From contig NC_133169.1 of the NCBI RefSeq assembly GCF_040802235.1, positions 41,609,034 to 41,673,033 of the forward strand: a DNA stretch of 64,000 nucleotides, read 5' to 3'. This document shows, piece by piece, positions 58,690 through 64,000 of the stretch. The notes beneath the pieces are model-generated. The model had not been told where the DNA came from and searched no databases. It saw nothing but the letters and a program-made list of their open reading frames with translations. The translations under genes and the position numbers were made by a program. Numbering within the stretch: the stretch's first letter is position 1; every line of letters begins with the position of its first letter. This DNA comes from Manis javanica. Lineage: Eukaryota > Chordata > Mammalia > Pholidota > Manidae.

Positions 58690-60630
58690 TCTTTGTGTAT
58701 CCCTTGACTGACTTTGGGGGTGGTTGATTTGACTTTGCATCTGCTTAGTAATTAATTGGTCTACTTTCTTTACTATTGTTTTATTTCTTGTGGCGATAGC
58801 TATTTAGCTTTAGGAACACATATCTATTTCAATCCCTCTAAAATACACTGTAGAGATGGTCTGTGGTAGGTAAATTCTCTCAGCTTTTGCTTATCTGGAA
58901 ATTTTTTAATTCTTCCTTCAAATTTAAATGATAATCTTGCCGAGTAGAGTGTTCTTGGTTTAAGGCCCTTCTGCTTCATTGCATTAAATATATCATGTCA
59001 GTCTCTCCTGGCTTGTAAGGTTTCTGTTGAGAAGTCTGATGATAGCATGATGGGTTTTCCTTTGTATGTGTTCTTTTTCTCTCTCTGGCTGCTTTTAATA
59101 CTCTGTCCTTATCCTTGATCTTTGCTGTTTTAATTATTATATGTCTTGGTGTTGTCTTCCTTGGGTCCCTGTGTTGGGAGATCTGTGCACCTCCATGGCC
59201 TTAGAGACTCTCTCCTTCCCCAGGTTGGGGAAGTTTTCAGCAATTACCTCCTCAAAGATATTTTCTATCCCTTTCTCTCTCTTCTTCTTCTTCTGGTACC
59301 CCTAATGCAAATATTATTACATTTGGATTGGTCACACAGTTCTCTCAATATTCTTTCATTCCTAGATATCTTTTTTCTCTCTGTGCCTCAGCTTCTTTGT
59401 ATTCCTGTTCTCTAATTTCCATTTCATTTACTGTCCCCTCTACTTCATCTAGTCTGCTGTTAAATCCCTCCATTGTACATTTCATTTCAGATACTGTATT
59501 CTTGAACATTTGTATCTCATTCCTAAATTCCTCCCTGAGTTCTTGAGTATTTTTCTGTAGTGCCATGAGCATGTTTGTGATCTTTATTTTGAAATCTCTT
59601 TCAGGAAGATTGATGAGTTCAGTTTCACTTGGCCCTCTTTCTGATGTTTGTGGAATTTGGGGTTGAACCAGGTTTCTTTGATGTTTCATATTTGTAGGTG
59701 TTGCCCTCTAATGCCCAAAAGCTCTACTCTTTGGAGCTGCTCAGCCCCTGGAGCAATGGTGGGGGTCACAGGGGAACAGCTCTGGTACCTGTCAGGAGGA
59801 AAAAGGTCTTTCCTGCTTCCTGGCTGCAGTGCCTGTCTCCATTGCTATGGCTAGTGGGCAGAGCACACAGGGAGAAGCCTCTATGCTTTGCATCTGTAGC
59901 TACCGTAGGTGGGGCTTGCCTGGTGCAATGGTGGGGACAGCTGCTTTGTGAGCTGGTGCCACACATGATGAATGTGCAGCATTATGTATATCATGGTGTG
60001 GGGCCTCAAAGCTGTGCAGCCAGCCAGGGGGTTGGAGCACCTGAAACTCCTGAAAGTTCCCAACCTGCTGGGCAGAGCACGCCAGGACAATTTTGTCCAC
60101 CTCTCCTTCCTTCTGAGCAGCAAGCTCTGTGAAATCCTTGCCCCTTTAGCAGCCCTCTCGCTGTTAGGAAGTCTCTCTGACTGCCTGCCTTTCTTTTTTC
60201 CCAGAGTGGCCAGATGTGGATCCCTGTTTTCCACAAGTGGCTGGAATCTCAATCTTTCCAAGTATTCTGCCTGTCTCAGCTTTCCAACCCCGTTTATCTC
60301 CAGGACACCATGTAATGAAGTTTGTGCTCCCAGGGCAGATCTCCAGTGCTGGGCATTCAGCAATCCTAGGCCTCCACTCCCTCCTTGCTCCATTTCTCTT
60401 TCTCCTGCTGGTGGGCTAGGATGGAGGAAGGGCTTGGGTCCCTCCAGATCACAGCTTTGGTACATTACCATTTTCTTATCTTCTGGTTTCCCCAGGTGTA
60501 GACAGTCTGCTGCAGCCTTCCTTCCTGTTGCTCTTTTAGGATTTGATGTGTCTTCCATATTTTCATGTTATATGTAGTTTTGGGAGGTGGTTTCTATCTC
60601 ACCTCTCACACTGCCATCTGTAATCCTGTC
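58690..60630 (-). mobile_element. L1C, 5' half of an L1 (5' UTR, ORF1, start of ORF2)
   Basis: A minus-strand L1 homologous to L1B. It begins internally near the ORF1/ORF2 boundary (58,690), holds ORF1 at about 58,930-59,689 with an open N-terminal 114 codons at 59,345-59,689 (a Glu/Lys-rich coiled coil: EFRNEIQMFKNTVSEM, RLDEVEGTVNEM), and a GC-richer 5' UTR to about 60,630. The whole 3' part is missing without a poly-A end, so the left end is a recombination or deletion breakpoint and not an ordinary 5' truncation. Confidence 0.82.
59881..60558 (-). other. Sense open frame of 225 codons in L1C 5' UTR
   Basis: A long open frame on the L1 sense strand upstream of ORF1. Its part ERLPNSERAAKGARISQSLL...RWTKLS..PSRLGTFRSF is also readable in L1B (33,880-34,467: ERLPNSKRAAIGARITQSLL). 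There is no recognised domain; it is Arg/Ser/Pro-rich. The region is GC-rich and stop-poor, so chance openness is quite possible. Confidence 0.4.
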
Positions 60631-63600
60631 TTTTGCTCTCTTTTTATATAACTTTTCCAGTGATGATTTTATTTTCACATGTTTTTTGTCATTAAATTGT
60701 GCCATTTCATTTCAGCTTATAGAAGTCCCTTTCATGTTTCTTGTAAGTCTGGTTTAGTTAATCTGGTGATGAAGCCCTTGAGGTTCTGCTTGTTGGAAAC
60801 TTCTCATCTCTCTGTCTGCTCTGAGTGACGGCCGTGCTGAGTGGAGCACATTCAGCTGGGGGACTTCTCCTGTCATGCTTTGAATATGTCATCCTGCTGC
60901 TTTAAGTGGTGATAAATTCTTAATGAAAAGTCTGCTGATAGCCTTATGGTGCTTCCTTTACACGTAAGAAGTGGCTTATTTATTGCTGTTTCTAAGATCC
61001 TCTCTTTAATTTTTACTTTTTCACATTTTAATAAAAGTGTGACCGTGTGTGTGGGGGACATTGGTGTCGTCTTACTTGGAGCTCTTTTGGTTTCCTGGGC
61101 CCAGATGTCTGTTTCCTTTCTTAGATTAGGAAAATTTTCTTCCATTATTTCTTCCAATAACTTTTCTTCTCCCTTTTTTCTCTTTTCCTTGCAGAACCCC
61201 TGTAATTTGAAGGTTATTCCATTTGATGTTTGCCATGGGCCCCTTTATAGTATCTTCACTTTTCAAATACTTTCTACATTTTCTGCTCTTTTTGGTTAAG
61301 TTCCACTGTTTCGTCTTTCAGATCACTGATCTGTTCTTCTGTTTCATCCTGTCACCCACTGAAACCCTCATTTATTATTCAGTTCAATTATAATATTCTT
61401 CAGCTCCATGACTTGTTTGGTACTTACAGGTATTTTCTATCTTTCTTAAATTCTCAATATGATCATCCATTCTTTTCCTGGGTTCAGTGGACATATTTAT
61501 GATCATTACTCTGAACTCCTTGTCACACAGATTACTTAGTACACTTCATTAAATCTTCAGAGTTTTGTCTTTTTCTTTACTTGGAACACATCCTCCTGTC
61601 TCATTATTTTGCTTGATTCTGGTTCTTACTATGTAATAAGCAAATAAGCAACCTCTTTGTATCATAGGAATTGCATAATAAATTATCCATGGGGTCCAGA
61701 AGTGCATTCCACCTGACCAATAAATCCAGGCCCTGCAGGGGCCTCCCCATGTGGGTCCATGGTTTATGTGGCTGCTGTGTGAGGAAGGAAGCACACCCAG
61801 CAGGAGCATGACTGAGGCCCAGGGGCTGGGCACTCACTGGGCTGGAGGTGTGGAGCTGTGGTGTGTGTAGGACAGTGTGTGTGTCAGCTGGTTGTAACAT
61901 GTTTATGGCATAGGGGGGATTACACACCAACCTGCTCTAGCAGAGGACATGGAGATTTCACAATGGTGCTTCCCAATTTTGTTTGAGTAAAGTAGAATTA
62001 AATAAAATAAATCATGGCTATAATTCTGTCCATCCATGGAAGATATCCAACAGGCTCCCACCTCTCCTGCAATTCTTTTAAGGTTAGGAAGTGTGTCTCC
62101 TTAGCATAAGTCTCTGTGCATTTCTCAAATTGCTGCTTTTGTCATGGGTCTTAGGAAGTGTGAATTTGCATGCAGGCTATTTAAGTGCAGGTTCTTCATC
62201 TCCTCCAGTTCTATACATCTCTTGTACACATTCCCATTTCTGTGTGTGCCTTAGTGTCTGCTCTCTCCAGTGCAGGGCACAAGAGGTGATGTGTGTGATG
62301 GGAGCACAAATTCCTTTCTCCACAGGGAAAGTTCTGTGTTTTGGGGATTCCAGTTAATGGTGAGCTGCTGACCTGGTTTTGGGTTTTTGTCAAGAACATG
62401 CCTCTGCCTCCTCTGCCTGTCTGGATATGACCCCATTTTCCTTTCTCATGAAGGTGATGTGCATCTAGTTTCATAATTTTTCAGAGCTTTTCTATAAGTA
62501 GCTGTAGATTTGTTGTGATCAGGAGAGCAGACCAGTTTAGGATATTTGTATATTGCCATCCTGAAACATCACCCCAGTACTAGAGGGGTTACAAAGCTAA
62601 AGAGACAGATAGTTTATACACTTTTTCTTAAGCAAGTCTCAAAGAATGGCAAAATCATAAATCCACTTTTTGAAAATAAGTTCTCTATTACTCCCTCTGA
62701 CATAAACAACTAGTACCTGAGTTGTGGAGAACCAGACTCAATTTTTGTTTTAGGGGAAAGTGAAAAAACATATTAAAGTGTCAGTTACATCATTGAGACA
62801 TTTTTTTTCTGCATTAGAACTCCTCTTGCTTTGTATATTTGTGATGAAGTACTGGAATTCTACCAAAAAAATTGATTTTTATCAGTTTTTCCAATATATT
62901 AACTGTTTAAAGAGAAATACAACTTCATCCTTTTAGAACAATTCATCTTCAGATTGGAAGGAAATTTATACTGGGAATAAATTCTACATTAATTTTTTAA
63001 ATTGTATGTTTCAAACATGTTTCTGAAATTTGTCCTGGTCTGCATTGTTTCCTGTGATTTGTCTTTTATTATTAGTTATATCCTTTGTCTCTAGGATCAA
63101 TCTCTTTCATCAGTGATTGTATGTTGATTAATCTGATGTATCCTTTTGTTTCAGAATGTTTCTTGTGCTTGAATTTTTGTTGTTTCTTGCAATAGTGAAT
63201 TCATCATTTTCATCAAATACGGAAACTATTTGTCCATTATTTCATCAAATCATTTTTATGTCCTATCTTTTCTGCATTGGACATAGTAATTACATATATT
63301 AAATATTTGAAATATTCTCACATTGGAAGATGATTTTGTCAGTATTCATTTTGGATAGTTTCAATAATTATGCCTTAATGTTTACTATTATTTGGTTTTG
63401 GAATGCCCATATGTATTTCAATCCATGTGTTTTTCATCTCATGTGTAATAATTGCATCACTAGAAGGTCAAATTTATCTTTGTGTATTTACCATGTCTCT
63501 TACATGATTAAAACTTTCACTAGCTTCTTGAATCTGTGGAATGCATTTATAACAACCATGTACCACATTAATTGAGAAATGGTCATGTACACACAAGTCA

Positions 63601-64000
63601 CTCATTACAAGTGCATGAGAATGATTTTAACAAATTCATATCTATGTGTAACAATTTCCTTAGTTAATTAGAGCGTTTTCATGTACTTCGAAAGGAATCC
63701 AAACCTTTTAACTCTCAACCCCCCACTAACTCATCCATCCTAACCCCAAGCAAACAATAATTTACATTCTGCCATCACAGTTTACATGTTCTGGGGAATT
63801 CATAAGAATGAAATAACATAATGAGGGATCTTTTGTAGGTAGATTATTTTACATAGTGTAATTCTTTCAAAAGATATGTTGTAGCATCAGAGCGTCATTG
63901 CTTTACGTGACCAAACAATATTTCATTGTATGGTTACATGGTATTTGTCCATTCATCAGGTTATGGATATATTGATTCTTTTAATCTTTTGATGATTCAG
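60631..64000 (-). mobile_element. Old L1-derived block B (duplicate of 21,780-23,880), continues past window
   Basis: 60,640-61,545 matches 21,780-22,500 (ctctgagtgacggcc; gtctgctgatagccttatgg), though B carries about 240 bp that A lacks. 61,550-62,640 is present only here; it may be L1 5' UTR and has no supported gene. 62,645-64,000 matches 22,520-23,880 (gaataaattct; ctcatccatcctaacc). It is in the same orientation as block A. Confidence 0.65.

Noticed and set aside
1-64000. CRISPR arrays, operons, tRNA or rRNA genes
   Set aside because: Nothing of the kind was seen; the window is mammalian chromosomal DNA and I recognised no structural RNA gene.

Overview
This is nuclear DNA from a placental mammal: an AT-rich, LINE-1-saturated stretch of an olfactory receptor cluster. 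The support is four copies of a single-coding-exon family 2T olfactory receptor (closest in my memory to human OR2T4), many L1 LINEs of several ages, a Tigger1 DNA transposon, MIR remnants and a PSMD12 retropseudogene. No young SINE (Alu, B1/B2, carnivore tRNA-Lys SINE, ruminant SINE) is recognisable in 64 kb. The L1 ends remind me of pangolin or another laurasiatherian, but that is a weak guess.

The layout is built from four duplicated units that I call U1 to U4, each carrying one receptor. U1 (about 1-8,640, plus strand) holds a receptor pseudogene at 5,161-6,122. U2 (about 29,250-24,100, minus) holds an open but damaged receptor at 24,289-25,275. U3 (about 49,800-34,790, minus, including its far-upstream repeats) holds a receptor pseudogene at 38,710-39,660. 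U4 (about 49,835-58,685, plus) holds the only receptor that looks functional, at 53,973-54,917. The order of orientations is + - - +, so U1 and U3 form a multi-kilobase inverted repeat, and U3 and U4 are head to head. All units share a candidate promoter and 5' noncoding exon about 3 kb upstream of the coding exon, a MIR, a CA/GT microsatellite, and a splice acceptor 8-9 bases before the ancestral start codon.

Between U1 and U2 lies a nest of insertions whose order can be read from target-site duplications. An old minus-strand L1 (8,650-24,100) was hit by a PSMD12 processed pseudogene (10,081-11,737 and 19,840-20,042). That was then hit by a nearly full-length younger L1 (11,738-17,760), followed without a host junction by an endogenous retrovirus fragment and an old L1 3' end. 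One target-site duplication encloses that whole 8.1-kb composite, which suggests an L1 3' transduction. Between U2 and U3 is another near full-length L1 (29,253-34,590, minus) with an internal deletion. Between U3 and U4 are old L1s split by Tigger1. After U4 comes a 5' fragment of an L1 (58,690-60,630) and a second copy (60,631-64,000) of the old-L1 block found at 21,780-23,880.

No gene works with another here in an operon sense. The receptors are independent paralogues at different stages of decay, and the rest is repeat-derived. The most notable points are the start-codon and frame histories of the receptors, the three-level nested insertion, the conserved upstream block with a CRE kept only in U2, a CpG-rich patch unique to U4, and the L1 5' regions (unrelated 5' UTR types, about 180-bp tandem monomers, and a sense-oriented open frame).
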